A stretch of DNA of 64,000 nucleotides, taken from contig JAYGXS010000009.1 of assembly GCA_036362985.1 (NCBI GenBank), positions 8,945,180 through 9,009,179 of the forward strand, read 5' to 3'. Made by a program: the position numbers and the translations under genes. Shown here piece by piece: positions 30,880-41,979 of the stretch. Each line of letters begins with the position of its first letter. Within the stretch, counting starts at the first letter, position 1. This DNA is from Ligula intestinalis (lineage: Eukaryota; Platyhelminthes; Cestoda; Diphyllobothriidea; Diphyllobothriidae). The notes beneath the pieces were generated by a model. That model worked only from the letters and a program-made list of their open reading frames with translations. It was not told the DNA's origin and ran no database searches.

Positions 30880-31495
30880 AGGAAGAGTGTAAAGGCGGAA
30901 GCCACCCGGAGGAGAGTTAATTGTGTACAAAACCTGAAGCTGCTGTCTCGGTTGGCAGTTGCCGCTGGCATAAGCCAGCGCGCTGAATGTCCCACCTCGG
31001 GGCGAAGCCCGGTAATGGGGCAGACTGGCGGTATCTTCACAGTCAGTGTTGTAACTCAGAAGGGATTATTATGCGCCTTTAATTGTGGCATGATTGAGTG
31101 CCTTGAAATAAGTTCAACTGCCGTGTGAGGCACGTGGATGGTCCTTGAGGAACTACGACTAGTTGGGCACGTGCGTGGACTGGCGTGTGTGTGCCCCCGG
31201 TCCAAGGGGATTTAAGGTCATCGCGTGGGCACAGCCACCAGCGCGGAGACATATGACCTTGGAGGCAGTCCGCATTGACAGAGGAATCATTGCGGCAGCC
31301 GTCCAACGGCACGACGCCTGAGGTCGGCCTTCAAGGTTGCCGGCATTCGGTTGGGGTAGACTCCAGCAGGCACTGTCTCTACGGACTTCTTGGTGTCTGC
31401 CTTTAAGAATGCAAGGGGTAGGGATCGCTCGCAGTGGGACAGCGAGACCAGAACCGCCCGCGATATAGGTAGCCTTGCGAGGTTTGTAGGATTCA
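30880..31495 (+). repeat. Interspersed repeat R5, copy 1
   Basis: Shares ordered words with 37275-37745: GGCAGTTGCCGCTGG (30954 and 37341), a CCAGCG block, and CCTCGGGG..GAGCCC/GAAGCCC, then GGACTGG or GACTAGCG. Non-coding, class unknown. Boundaries are approximate. Confidence 0.6.
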
Positions 31496-31780
31496 CGTGG
31501 GATTACAGTTAATATTTTGGCTTACGCCTAAGGTTTGGGTTAGGTGTTCTGGGATACAGGAGTATTTACAGCAAGGTCCCCTGCATTGTTTGTGAAGCGG
31601 GAGCTCTCTTGTTCGCGGGTGCACTTAAGCAATGCTGACATGTAAATTTACTCGTTGTTCGACCCCTGTTGCAATACTAGCCCCAGTCATCTGCTGTTTT
31701 TGTTTCCTGCCAAGAAGCTGCCCCTGCTCCTTTGTTTATCTAACCCTTCTTATCATAATTGTCGGTTTTCATTATTTCAG

Positions 31781-31862
31781 CTGCCCAAAGACATAACTGC
31801 AAAGGAGTACATGCGGGGCTTCGTGATGCGAAAGTGGGTCATGGAGTCGCATGGGAAAAAGA
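31781..31862 (+). CDS. PSD: EFA6/PSD ARF-GEF, PH-domain entry exon (exon D)
   Basis: An 82-nt exon after the acceptor TTTTCATTATTTCAG (ending 31780) and before the donor GTGAGT at 31863. It encodes LPKDITAKEYMRGFVMRKWV then MESHGKK plus one base. In EFA6 proteins this follows the NPFLD signature and forms the first strands of the PH domain (Y-x-x-G-x-L-x-R-K). Phase 0 in and phase 1 out match exons C and E. No TTAG or other ambiguity in the splice sites. Confidence 0.88.
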
Positions 31863-32094
31863 GTGAGTTCTTGTGTATATTCTCCTGATGCAAATGACTA
31901 CTCACATACTCGGTGATGGTCCAGCAGGGTTCAACCGTCAAAAATGACTCACGTTCACCATGTCTGAACGCAGTACTGATGCTTTGCGTGCCTGAATTAG
32001 TTTATACTGAGGCATACCACGCACGAGTTATTCACCGCAACAGTTTCTCCTGGTGGCGTCTGAGGTATTCCGGGCGTAATTTTTGCGGCTGCGA

Positions 32095-32454
32095 TCATGC
32101 CTGATCTAACCGGCCTCGATGATATCTCGGACGGTACTCTTCCACGCGCGACGATCCATAGCATGCAGATCTGGACAGTCCAATCCATTCCTTTCTCCAG
32201 CGTCGGAGACCGAATGCCTAAGGTCCAAGCACCACTTCCATGCGCTGACGGGCTGACTCGGGCCAAGTTTTTAGCTGACCCCCTTATCAAACTTTCCAAT
32301 TAGGTAACGGTTTCGGGTCGAGGGCAATAACACTAAGCTCGTGAGGTTGACGATGAAGAACGTATCCATACCACCTCAATCATCTTTCTTGGATCGTCTG
32401 AGATATCCTCGTGATGTTGTCGCATGGTAGTCCTATAAGGACCCCATTAAGTAG
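32095..32454 (-). mobile_element. RTE-like LINE C-terminal fragment, antisense
   Basis: Antisense translation near 32400-32100 gives ITRISQTIQER, WYGYVLHRQPHELSVIALDP, then LGP, GLRRWRKEWIGLSRSACYGS and VEEYRPRYHRGRLDQA. This is the C-terminal region (the WxGHVLR motif) of RTE-type elements. Related copies lie antisense at 57412-57960 and sense at 36265-36665. Interrupted by stops. Confidence 0.65.
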
Positions 32455-32966
32455 AAGAAGGAGAAGAAGAATGCTATATTGAGGATTTCACAAACCTAAA
32501 TGTTCAGCAAAAATGGCTCTATTCACGGATAGCAGATGGTAAGGTAAATAAAGGATCATTTTTAAAAGGACAAAGGTAAAAGGTAATGTTATACTCACAA
32601 GTCAAGTATTTTACGACATTCTCATCAACTATGGAGACAAATCGGCTTTCAACTTCTCCATTTCCGCTTCTTCACACGCTTTTTTCTTCGTGTTGTCATT
32701 CCACGGAGAATTTTCGATGTTCATGTTGTTTGTGAATTGCATATGCGATAGATTGGCTGCATTTGACAAATATTTGGTTGGTGATATGTTGTAGATAAAA
32801 TAACTTGTTTTCGTTCATTTAAAAAGGTAGCAGTGTTCTGTAGATATGACCTCATGATCATAAATGCAGACAAACAAAGTAGAGGATTAGAGAGGATGAT
32901 ATAGGATAATAAATTCCCACGTGAATGGAGAGCAAAAAAATGGGTGGCTCAAATTCGAAAGCCGCG
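32455..32966 (-). mobile_element. LINE-A copy 3, internally deleted (both ends only)
   Basis: 32480-32680 matches the LINE-A 3' end at about 2090-2275 (TTCAGCAAAAATGGCTCTAT, then CATCAACTATGGAGACAAAT). 32690-32966 matches its 5' end (TTTAAAAAGGTAGCAGTGTT and CAAATTCGAAAGCCGCG at 32950). About 2.4 kb in between is missing, joined near 32680-32690. The result is a 0.5 kb derivative with both termini. Confidence 0.75.
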
Positions 32967-33334
32967 CCAAGTATTTGGGAACTTTCCAACTAACGACTAG
33001 ACGCATCGCGGTTAGTTCTAGTGCGTAGGCCGAGCGCTAGACAACCAGGGAGGTCGCATCCACAGCGAAACGGCTGTTTACGACCGCCTTACTTTACAGC
33101 GTTACGTAAACTAGTTACTATCGGTCCTGTTCTCACAGGGGAGCATGACACCTCGTTTACCGTTCTCAATTAGAACCATTTTTTTCGTGTAGGAGTAGTT
33201 CTAGCCGGCGAATTAATTGAATTCTACAGAGCAGGAGTAGGAGGACACGCGTAGCCTTTACTTCATCAGCGGCTTCCTACCTACACGTGCCACCCATCTA
33301 CCATGCCTTCTACCGAATCAGTTGGTTGGTTGGT

Positions 33335-33670
33335 TGGTAGCCCTTGTTGGATCAGGGGTCCCTGCAGGAGTCAAAACTGGGTGCAGTTGGGAGAGGAAGA
33401 AAAGCAGCGACCTTAGCCGGCTTGAGCCAAAGGTTCACGGGGGTGAGTTGGGTACCTGGCCGGGAGCTGCAGGTGAAGAGATGCTGACAGTCATGCGGAG
33501 AAAGGCCGCAATCGGGTGTGGACGGGTCGAGCCGGTGGCAGAGCCATCAACCGGTAGATCCGAGAGAGACGAGGCGACAGCTGCCTTGTGGGGAGCTCGA
33601 ATAGACGGCCAAACGTTGTGGCTACCGAATCAGTGGTTGTGGATAGAGGGAACTCCTTGCAAAGTGACCC
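33335..33670 (-). mobile_element. LINE-B 3' end, antisense
   Basis: Tail AGCCCTTGTTGGATCAGGGG at 33341, then antisense GVS/CPTAA-like Cys block remnants near 33500 and GATGGCTCTGCCACCGGCTC. Heavily decayed, with internal deletions relative to 38345-39060. Confidence 0.6.
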
Positions 33671-34454
33671 TCTGATCTGGCAGCCTTAAAGATCGCAGTC
33701 GTTAGCCAGTCATTTATGGGATTATAGGGTCAAAATTGCTTGTTTTGCCATTTGGGAAAGAATGCCTGGCGTAACAAAGATGTCTATCCCGTTTTCTGAC
33801 GGTACGAACCCCCCGCCTCCCTCCCTGTCAGTAAGGAGTGCATATGTGCAAACAGAAGGGGACTTTAAATAGCTCCTCGGTCGTCATTTTCGGCATGAAA
33901 CCTGAACCGGAAGGAGTACATTTCACTGCGGCATGCGAGCTTGCCCGTGTGTGACATTAAACCTCGTGCCATGTTGTAATTGTAGGACAACCCGGCTGGC
34001 AAATTTTTAGAACCCACGTAATATGCCTGCCAAAAGCGGCAAGAAAAGCATGTCCACTCGTGTGCACACACGGTCATTAATCATCTAATCTTTTACTCGG
34101 CGGGTAACAACTGGTGCGGCTTGTTAGGACAACACCGACGAATGAACACCCATATGCCGTCCTGTAATTAGGTCAGATTAACAAACGCCACTCACATACC
34201 GCGACCGAGTCTGGGTTCTCGCCCAAAACAAAGTAGCCTTCAAGTCTTTCCATAGTATCCTCCACAAGAACTTAAGATAAGACGCGAGCAAATGAATCCT
34301 CCCCACACCCCCGCCCCAGGGACGTTAGCAGTTTCAGCTTTTTAATCTCCTGAGAAATTAATTTCTGTTCGTGTTATACATCACTATATTTAAGGTCTTA
34401 CGGCATAAACCAAAATTGTAAGCGTATATTCGGGTTATAATTTCGGCTATTTTC

Positions 34455-34800
34455 TGTAGTGTCATGGCTAAATGAGATTGCTATGTTGGTTGGCTTGTCC
34501 ATAAACACTGGGAAGACCAAATTATTGTTGAGCTGCAGCCCTCGCTTTAAATACCTTAAAGCGAGGCTGCTGCCGAATGGACAGATTAAGGACGACATCG
34601 CTTCCCGAATAAATCCTCCGATGGTGCCTGTGGACCCGATGCGACTTCTCCCTCACCACGGAGATCCGTCCGGTCAGTCCTGAGTGCTAAGCTTTGCGCG
34701 CAGAGGACGAGCCAAGACTGGAGGTATTTGACTGCCGCTGTCTGACCATCTGCGTCTGTAGTGATCACCTGCGTCGTCACTGTCATAACCTTGCGTCTGC
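34455..34800 (+). mobile_element. RTE-like LINE fragment, +
   Basis: Frame reads SWLNEIAMLVGLSINTGKTK, then PRFKYLKARLLPNGQIKDDI and ASRIN. It is the same protein region as the antisense piece at 25558-25360 (LSRLNEVVIYVGVFLNAGKN). A deletion removes the sequence between LLS and FKYL. Confidence 0.7.
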
Positions 34801-34879
34801 AGTTATCACCTGCGTCGCAACTTTTGTAACCGTGTGTGTTCCTGTGTCAACACTAGTTATGTGCCCCAGTTACGTGTTA

Positions 34880-36200
34880 GGAAGAGAAGGCAGAACAGGA
34901 TAGCAGATAGTACTTTACTGTCACTAGTTCTGCTTGTAAATCAGCGTTGTCTTCTGTGTACCCGTCAGCAGCGTGTCCTCTGTCGTCGGCAGCATGTCTC
35001 GGCCAACAGCAGGTCTCGTGTCACTAGCAGCAGAATCTCGGGTCCTGGACAGCGTATCTCGGTAACATCAGGTCCACGTAGATGGGAGAGGGGGGAGTGG
35101 GGTGGGAATTCGCCTGTATTCCAACCCCCTCCCCGCCCTAACACTACCCGGGCGATTTTGCGTTTAATCCCACGGGAATTACGGTTAGAGTTGCAGTTCT
35201 GCTTTCGGTTAAGACAGTTAGGGCTACAGTTAAGGTTCGCAGTTACGGGAATTAAGACACTGCAATATTTACGTATTACCAAGGCTAAGGGAGGGGGGCT
35301 GACGTTCTATTCTCGTGTCATGCCCCCCGGGTGTAGGGGTCATATAGTCTCTGACAGAGGCATGCAGTTCTTTCGCAGGCGTTTTCTCAAAATTTGCCTG
35401 CTTTAGTTCAACATTCGTCCCCACTCCCCCCGCTCGCGTATTTATATCAACGCGCTGCGAAGGTCATTGTAACTCTGTTTAACTGTTCACTTGCGTGTGC
35501 CAGCAGGCGGGTGGGTGGGTGTGCACGGTTATTTGCCCCTCCCCCCCCTCCCACGCTGTCAGGCGTCTGTTCCGTGGAACTCTCGCACGCGTGATGTTCC
35601 CATAAGTCGTCCCCGTGGCCGTCGCCGCCGGCCGCACTTGCGGTTTTCAACCACCGCCCAAGTGAACGGTATTCCTGTTTTGTCTTTTTAATCTCAGTGT
35701 ACTATCCTTGTGTCTGTCGCGGTTTCTTGAAGTCTGGCGGCGCTCAGCTAACTAGGTTCGGGCGAACCAACAGCCCTCATGGTCTGTGCTCCCTGTGGTG
35801 TGACACCAACTGTGCTACGGGTGTGTGTGGGCTGTGTGCTGTGTGTCCGTCAACAACGTGTCTTCTGTTGTCGGTCTTGTCTCGGCAGCTTGTCCTGTGC
35901 CCCCAGCAACAGACTGTCGGGTCGTCGGTAGCGCGTCTTGGCAACAGAGTGCCGCCTTTAGCGGTGGCAGCTTATTTAAGGGCCAGTAGTCATTGTTCCC
36001 TATTGGTTATCCACGAATGGCCTCTAGGCAGCCGTCATGCCTCCAGCCATCGTGTCCTCAGGTGACCGGTCGCGCCCTCGTTGACGCGCACATGTGCATG
36101 CGTCTTTTCGTGGCCTTTGTCATGCATGACCTCAGAACCTGGCCGGCGGTGTCGTGTGTTTTCTCTTTCTTATCCTGCCTCGAGGACGGCGCGAGTGTGA
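34880..36200 (+). repeat. Interspersed repeat R4, two + units
   Basis: Units at about 34880-35080 and 35690-36180 share TGTCTTCTGT, CGTCAGCA and CTCGGCA words with a third unit at 42000-42480, which also ends with GCGTGACCTCAGAACCCGGC (compare ATGACCTCAGAACCTGGCCG at 36125). Non-coding, unknown class. 35160-35340 between the units contains an R7 tract (see below). Confidence 0.5.
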
Positions 36201-36264
36201 GCCCTCCTTACATTTACCGACTTCGTTTCAAATGAGACAGTCTGCATTCGCTGTGATAATAGTG

Positions 36265-36665
36265 CGTTGATGTCTCAGGCTATCCCAGAAAGAGGACTGG
36301 CATGTTTTGGCCACGTTCTCCGTCGTCCACTGCACGAGCTTTGCTATGCTGTCCTCGATCCGGCGCCGCAGCCGAAGAGGAGAGCAACTGAAGACTTGGC
36401 TCGTGGCACCGTTTGTCAAGTCATACAACCGGTTCTTGGACTTTCGGTCGTCGTTTCGGCTGGAGAAGAGAATGCTTTGTGTTTTCCAGATCTACTGCCG
36501 CTGGTCGTTACGCGTGGAGAGAGGTACCGTCTCTGACATCATTGAGACTGGCTAGATCGGATGAAGGCGTCATCCACAACTGTCTTCTTGACAACGCCTA
36601 CGAAGGTGCCCCGGAAGTGTGCAAGATTGTGTGGAATCTATCAGAGACGTCCACGCCCTGATCAT
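36265..36665 (+). mobile_element. RTE-like LINE C-terminal fragment, +
   Basis: ERGLACFGHVLRRPLHELCY at 36289 and ending near 36660: the WxGHVLR-type motif of RTE C-termini followed by a Lys/Arg-rich tract (PQPKRRATEDLA). The frame shifts after about 36410. Confidence 0.65.
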
Positions 36666-36784
36666 CTTCTATGAGCGGGATCGTAGTCCTGATATGGGGG
36701 TCGGAGATGTGTCACGCCGGTTGGTATAATCCGCAGTACCGGAGAACGGCAACTGCCTGTTTTGCGGCAAATTGAAGATTAAGT

Positions 36785-36985
36785 TGAAGCTTAGGCTTGA
36801 TATTAGTCGTGCGGATAAGTTAGGGCTAACTGTGCAGGGTTTAAGCCAAGGTTAGGGTTAAGATTAGGGTTAGGACATGGGGATGTTTATCCTTCCTGAA
36901 CAGACGCGCACAGGGCCACGCTTAATACTTGGAAAGGGCGTTCCTACTACTGTATCCTCTATCCTTTAACAAATGGTAGCGTCAG
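36785..36985. repeat. R7: degenerate GGTTA/TTAGGG-rich repeat
   Basis: Contains AAGGTTAGGGTTAAGATTAG near 36851, then TTTATCCTTCCTGAA at 36888 and GGGCGTTCCTACTACTG. The same order is seen at 60000-60240 (TTAGGGTT near 60082, TTTATCCTTCCTGAAA at 60173), and more weakly at 35160-35340. It is a dispersed repeat, not a telomere. Confidence 0.6.
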
Positions 36986-37274
36986 TGTTAGTACCAGTAC
37001 CGCTGCACTTCTTGTTGAGATTGAGGCCAAATGTGCCCAAGGGTGATATTAATCAACGTCAGTAGTAGTACCAGCAAATACTATCACTCAACCACATACC
37101 TAGTTAGAAGTCTGGCTTGACACCTACTGAAGGTGAGTGAGGGTAATTAGTGCAGCAGTACCAGTTTGAATGACTACTGCCAATCAAGACTTAGTAGGGG
37201 GTGTTTCGGCTTGTATTGGAGAAATTGTTATAACGGTGGCATCTGACATGTGTCGCCGTCGAATTACGCCTTGT

Positions 37275-37745
37275 TGAAGTCCTCAAGAAAGAACACAATA
37301 AGAAGGGCATAATTCTGGAATCCACCCGGAGTTGCTTTCTTGGGTGGCAGTTGCCGCTGGTTGATCTCCAGCGTGCTCTTTATCCCGCCTCGGGGGTGAG
37401 CCCCGACATTGGGAGCGGACTAGCGTGCCCTCACTATCCGCTATGTGATGCAACTCTGCGTCTGCGCGTTCTCTTGTGGCCTGATTAACCGCATTGGCTG
37501 CCCGCGCGCCTTCGTGTGGAGGCCGACCGATAGCGTGACCTGAGCGTTTATCCGGGCGGCTCATTAGGAATAACCCCAACACTGCATTGGGATAACTGCG
37601 ACCAGTTGACACGTGCATGCGTTCGTGCGCGTCCGGTCTAAGGTCATTACTTGGGCCCAGCCCAGCGAACGCTATTGAATAAAGGAACCATTGTGGTGGT
37701 AGGCGGCAGGCACAACGCCTTAGAAGAGCTGACAAGGTTGCTAGC
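37275..37745 (+). repeat. Interspersed repeat R5, copy 2
   Basis: Same word order as 30880-31495: GGGTGGCAGTTGCCGCTGGT at 37335, CCTCGGGGGTGAGCCCCGAC at 37388, then ACACGTGCATGCGTTCGTGC and GCGCCCAGCCCA-like sequence. Confidence 0.55.
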
Positions 37746-38273
37746 CTTTGGTCAGGCTACCGTCTTAACAGAAAGCAGTCTTATTGACTCCGGGCGAAGG
37801 TGAGGAGTGCGGTTGGCCCGAACCACCTCCGCTATCACTTTAAAGCTAACCCCTGTGACTGTCACCTCGTGTTGGCGCACTTGGTGGATTTCGTCGAAGT
37901 CGATGGTCGAACACACGCACAACCATCCTGTTTGGGGGTAGGGGGAGGGCAAATACAAGTCAGCCACTTGCCCAGTTCGCCTGTCTCCTGGCGCTTTTCT
38001 TTTTCTTGATACAACCTCGGCGCAAAAGATAGAGCAAGTGTTCGTCAGCCTGCCGCCTGAGAACCAAACTACGCGCTGACTCACAGCAGTTGCTTCGCGC
38101 CTTCAAGCCGCAGGAGGAGGGGCGTGAAACTACCGCCGCAGTAGTAGTGTCTCCACAACCCACCACTTTTCCCTCCAGACGCATGTGGTTTGTCACTGTG
38201 GACGCAACATGGGTGCCACGGATTTGGTGGTGGCGCACACGGTGCGGTCAAAAGTGCGCTGACTCATGGTTCT

Positions 38274-38304
<31 letters not shown>

Positions 38305-38340
38305 ATCTTGCGCTCACGCAGTAGGCTGACTCACTGATGT
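37746..38340. repeat. R3 fragment and (GT)n microsatellite
   Basis: R3-like sequence at about 37795-37930 (GAAGTCGATGGTCGAACAC near 37895). A pure GT run lies at 38274-38301. R3 also occurs near 8323, 23634, 29470, 45270 (-), 45960 and 52395, always with GTAGATGC-GCGCAAGTC then CGATGGTCGAAC. Confidence 0.5.
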
Positions 38341-38344
38341 GTGC

Positions 38345-39060
38345 CACTCTGGTCTCCTACGATGAGCTCTTCCAGCCTTCGCCGCCTCCAGTCAGCACAG
38401 AACGCTGCCCTCCGCACGATCACGGGTTGCCATAAAATGTCGCTTATAGATCATTTTTATGCGGAGGCTTCTGTTCTACCGGTCGCCCATCACAACACTG
38501 TCCTTAGCCAGCAGTTCTGGTGGAGTTGTTCGCAACCCGGCCATCCCAATCATCACCGCTGCCGAGCCCTGCCGCAACGTCCGGCCGTCTATTCGAGCAC
38601 TCCACAAGGAACCTGTTGCCTCTTCTCTCGCGGATCTACCTGTTGATAGCTCTGCCACCAAGACAGGCTTCCAGCGTCTGCACCAGAGAGTCGTTGTCGA
38701 GGAGAAGCGGGGTTACAGTCCCGCGGCCTTTTTGTGTGGCTATCCACCTCCGATTGTGGCCTCGGAACGACATCTCCCGAGGGTCACTCGCTGTACCCTG
38801 GCGCAGCTACGCAGTGGCTTCTGCATGCTCCTTCGCCAGTGCCAACACCGGCTCGACCCATCCATACTCGACAGCTGTCCCGACTGCGGCGTCTCGCCGC
38901 ATGACTGCCGTCATCTGTTCGCTTGCAGTTCTCGGCCAGGCACCCACCTCACTCCCGCGGACCTATGGCTCAAGCCGGTTGAGTTCGCGGCTTTTCTTCG
39001 TCTCCCAACTACTCCCAGTCTGGATTCCAGCGGGGAATCCTGATCAAACTATGGGCTACG
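38345..39060 (+). mobile_element. LINE-B 3' end, best-preserved copy, +
   Basis: Starts in the post-RT region: LRRLQSAQNAALRTITGCHK near 38373 and MSLIDHFYAEASVLPVAHHN. A frameshift near 38560 moves it to the frame ending at 39043. That frame carries LADLPVDSSATKTGFQRLHQ, PRVTRCTLAQLRSGFCMLLR, and a Cys/His knuckle, SCPDCGVSPHDCRHLFACSS, before TPADLWLKPVEFAAFLRLPT and a stop. Non-LTR elements of Jockey/CR1 type often have such a CCHC C-terminus. The element ends at GATCAAACTATGGGCTACGA. Confidence 0.78.
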
Positions 39061-39405
39061 ACACACACCAGCCGGCATTGGCTGACGACCAGTGCCAGTC
39101 GAGTGTGCTAGGCGGCGCACCGGCTCGCTCGCGGGCGCGTTTACTAAATTAACGCCGGTTCTTTGCAGTCTATTTGGCGGCGGCTACTGCTGATATCGCG
39201 GCCGCCTTCGCGCTCGAACAGCAACAAAAGCTCCGGGGGCGGCTGGCCGGCCAAGGGAAGTTGATGGCTTCGAAGCAGAGACGGCAGTAATCGCTCTCCC
39301 TTTCTTGCTCGCTCGCTCATAAACCATTATAGGCATGCGCACGTGCGCGCGCGTACATTAGGCGGCGGTGGTCGCTTTGAAGGCACACGATCAAGGCGAC
39401 GGGCT

Positions 39406-39513
39406 TTATCTTCTTCTTATTCTTCTTCTTCTCCCCCTTCTTCTTCTTCTTCTTCTTCTTCTTCTTCTTCTTCTTCTTCTTCTTCTTCTTCTTCTTCTTC
39501 TTCTTCTTCTTCT

Positions 39514-39547
<34 letters not shown>

Positions 39548-40022
39548 TTTCTTCTTCTTCTTCTTCTCCCCCTTCTTCTTCTTCTTCTTCTTCTCTCCCT
39601 TCTTCTTCTTCTTCTTCTTCTTCTTCTTCTTCTTTTTCTTCTCCCCCTTCTTCTTCTTCTTCTTCTTCTTCTTCTTCTTCTTNNNNNNNNNNNNNNNNNN
39701 NNNNNNNNNNNNNNNNNNNNNNNNNNNNNNNNNNNNNNNNNNNNNNNNNNNNNNNNNNNNNNNNNNNNNNNNNNNNNNNNNNCTTCTTCTTCTTCTTCTT
39801 CTTCTTCTTCTTCTTCTTCTTCTTCCCCCTTCTTCTTCTTCTTCGTCTTCTTCTTCTTCTTCCTCCCCCTTCTTCTTCTTCTTCTTCTTCTTCTTCTTCT
39901 TCTCCTTCTTCTTCTTCTTCTTCTCTTTCTTCTTCTTCTTCTTCTTCTTCTTCTTCTCCCCCTTCTTCTTCTTCTTCTTCTTCTTCTTCTTCTTCTTCTT
40001 CCACTCCCACCTTCTTCTTCTT
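39406..40022. repeat. Long (TTC)n/(GAA)n microsatellite with gap
   Basis: About 600 bp of TTC trinucleotide with CCC and TTT interruptions, broken by 100 N at 39683-39782. All frames are open (poly-Ser, Leu, Phe; antisense poly-Glu, Lys, Arg), producing spurious ORFs. Homopurine-homopyrimidine sequence of this kind can form triplex DNA. It lies in intron D-E of the PSD gene. Confidence 0.97.
39683..39782. other. Assembly gap, 100 N
   Basis: Placeholder gap in the middle of the TTC microsatellite; the true array length is unknown. Confidence 0.99.
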
Positions 40023-40431
40023 GCACCGCTTGCCTGTTAACCTTGGTGCCGTCCCTCCCTGCATTCGCCCCCACCAGCTCCGTCCGGCCGACACCTCTAG
40101 TAGGGCCAATTTTACTCTTACACATGTTCCCCATGGCTGCGGTTTGGCTCTACCGTCTATGTAGCTCCTATGTTAATAGTTTGAGAAACGAATATACTGC
40201 CTTAGATACGCAGTATTAATGTGTATGTGACAGCATCTGGTGCCGGAGGGAGAGGTGTGTTGCAATGTTGGCAACTGTAGCTATAGTCATCGCGTCTACC
40301 TTCAGCTTGCAGAAGCTCACAGTAAATATCGCCAGAATCGACGGTCGAACGTCTGTATGCATATGCAATGCCAGACTTCGGCAAACCACGGTCCCTGTGG
40401 CCTGGTAGGCGCCCTCACTGGGTTTCAGGCT

Positions 40432-40665
40432 GACTGGCTAGTAGCCCTTGTTGGATCAGAAGCCCTGCCGGATGGACCTCAATCCCGTCGGCGGCGAGGA
40501 GGAGCACTCGGGGCAGCATGGTAGGAAACGGTAGCTCCGTCATAAAAAAACACAAATGGAGAGGAGGGGAGATAGATCCACCATACGGAGGTTTGGTGTA
40601 GCAGACCTTGGCCGCCGTAAGGACGGGTGAGAACGCGGTCGAAGACGCGTGTGCTGTGGTTTCCT
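40432..40665 (-). repeat. LINE-B-type 3' tail repeat, antisense
   Basis: AGCCCTTGTTGGATCAGAAG at 40442, GCAGACCTTGGCCGCCGTAA at 40601, ending near GTGCTGTGGTTTCC. It lies immediately next to an R2 copy. Confidence 0.65.
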
Positions 40666-40669
40666 CTGT

Positions 40670-41310
40670 GTTTCAGGCCCCACCTCAGGTGTCCGAGCAG
40701 CTAGGCGGTCGCTAGACTGTGGGGGAGAGAGTGAGGTCGGCCCTCAGCGCGCTGTTCTCCTCACTATAATAAATCTGAATGCGTCTGAATCTATCACGGT
40801 GCACTAAAAGCCGTGGCGGCTTGGAGGGTTTGCCAACTGACGGCCTAACTCGGGCCACCTACGTTGCTGCTCCTCTAGTACGCGTATGTGTCTGTATGTG
40901 CGTATGTGAGGAGGTGGAGGAGAGAGAGTCCGGCTGCAATGGCTCCTTCGTAATGTGGTCTTTATGTCGCTCCCGCGCATGCGGGAGTCTACCTAGCGAG
41001 TTGGCTTGGTCAAGTGTGCGCGTGTTGAATGACAATCGTTCCAGCCACCTACACCCTCCTTCGTCCCCGGTCTTTTTGACTTTGTCTTTAAACTGGAAAC
41101 GGAGCTGGGAGCGGCGAGCGAGTGGGTAGATTCCCCGCGAGTCTGCTTTAATTCTTTTTTTAATACGCGGTAGTTCAACTCGCTGTAGCCTTCGTGCAGC
41201 TTGCCCGACTTGCTTCAGCGTTTGCTGCGGCTTGTTGGAGCAGACGGCTGCCCGTCGTCGAAATTGACAGGGAACTGTCGTGTGTGTGTGTGTTGTGTGT
41301 GCGTCAGCAA
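40670..41310 (-). repeat. Interspersed repeat R2, antisense, long copy
   Basis: Reversed order of R2: CCCCACCTCAGGTGTCCGAG (40679), ATAATAAATCTGAATGCGTC (40769), GGAGGGTTTGCCAACTGACG (40821), AATGGCTCCTTCGTAATGTG (40938), TCCCCGGTCTTTTTGACTTT (41073) and GGCTGCCCGTCGTCGAAATT near 41245. Confidence 0.7.
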
Positions 41311-41979
41311 CGTATCGTCGGATCTGATTCTGTTCCCGTGCACGCACGTGAAGACCAACCACCACCACCAACAGCAGCAGCAACAACAGCAACAAGCACA
41401 AATGCTGCCGCTGATGCGCTGCTGGAGGAGACGACGTTTCGCCTCGTAAAAATCAGCCGCGAGGGGGAACTGCGCACATTGCAACGCAAAGCCACACACA
41501 CAGACACCTAGCCACTAATGGGCAATGCACTGGGGAGTTTTTGTCGCGCAACAAAGAAAGGCAGGGACAGAGTGAGAGAGAGAGAGCTCGACACAAGGCA
41601 GATTAGTGCGTGTCTGCAATTTGACAGGTGGTACGCGTGCACGCGTGCATGCGCTGTGTGCCAGTGAGGATTCTGCAATGGGCTAGGGGAAAAAAGGGGA
41701 ACGCTCATGACCTCCACTTTGGAAAAGGGGGGAGGGGTGTAAGATGCGAAGTGGCTGGACTTTCAGGTAAAATGCAGTGGGCCTCGGTTCGCGAGTTTAG
41801 TCCGTTCCACCATCGAGCTCGTCGTCACTCGTCTCGCGAAGCGTAACCAATCAATCTGCATCAATTCACTGATTGGCTGCAAGCGACGGAGGACCCACCA
41901 CACCCCGGTGGAACGTCTCAGGCACACTCTCTGACAGACCCTTAACTGAGCGGAGCCGCGTCTGTTATAATCTTGTGTG

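Noticed and set aside
36845..36875. Telomeric array
   Set aside because: Words are degenerate, short and embedded in a dispersed repeat flanked by unique sequence; not a chromosome end.
39343..40219. Long open frames encoding poly-Ser, poly-Leu or poly-Glu
   Set aside because: They are produced by the TTC microsatellite and cross an N gap; all frames are open.
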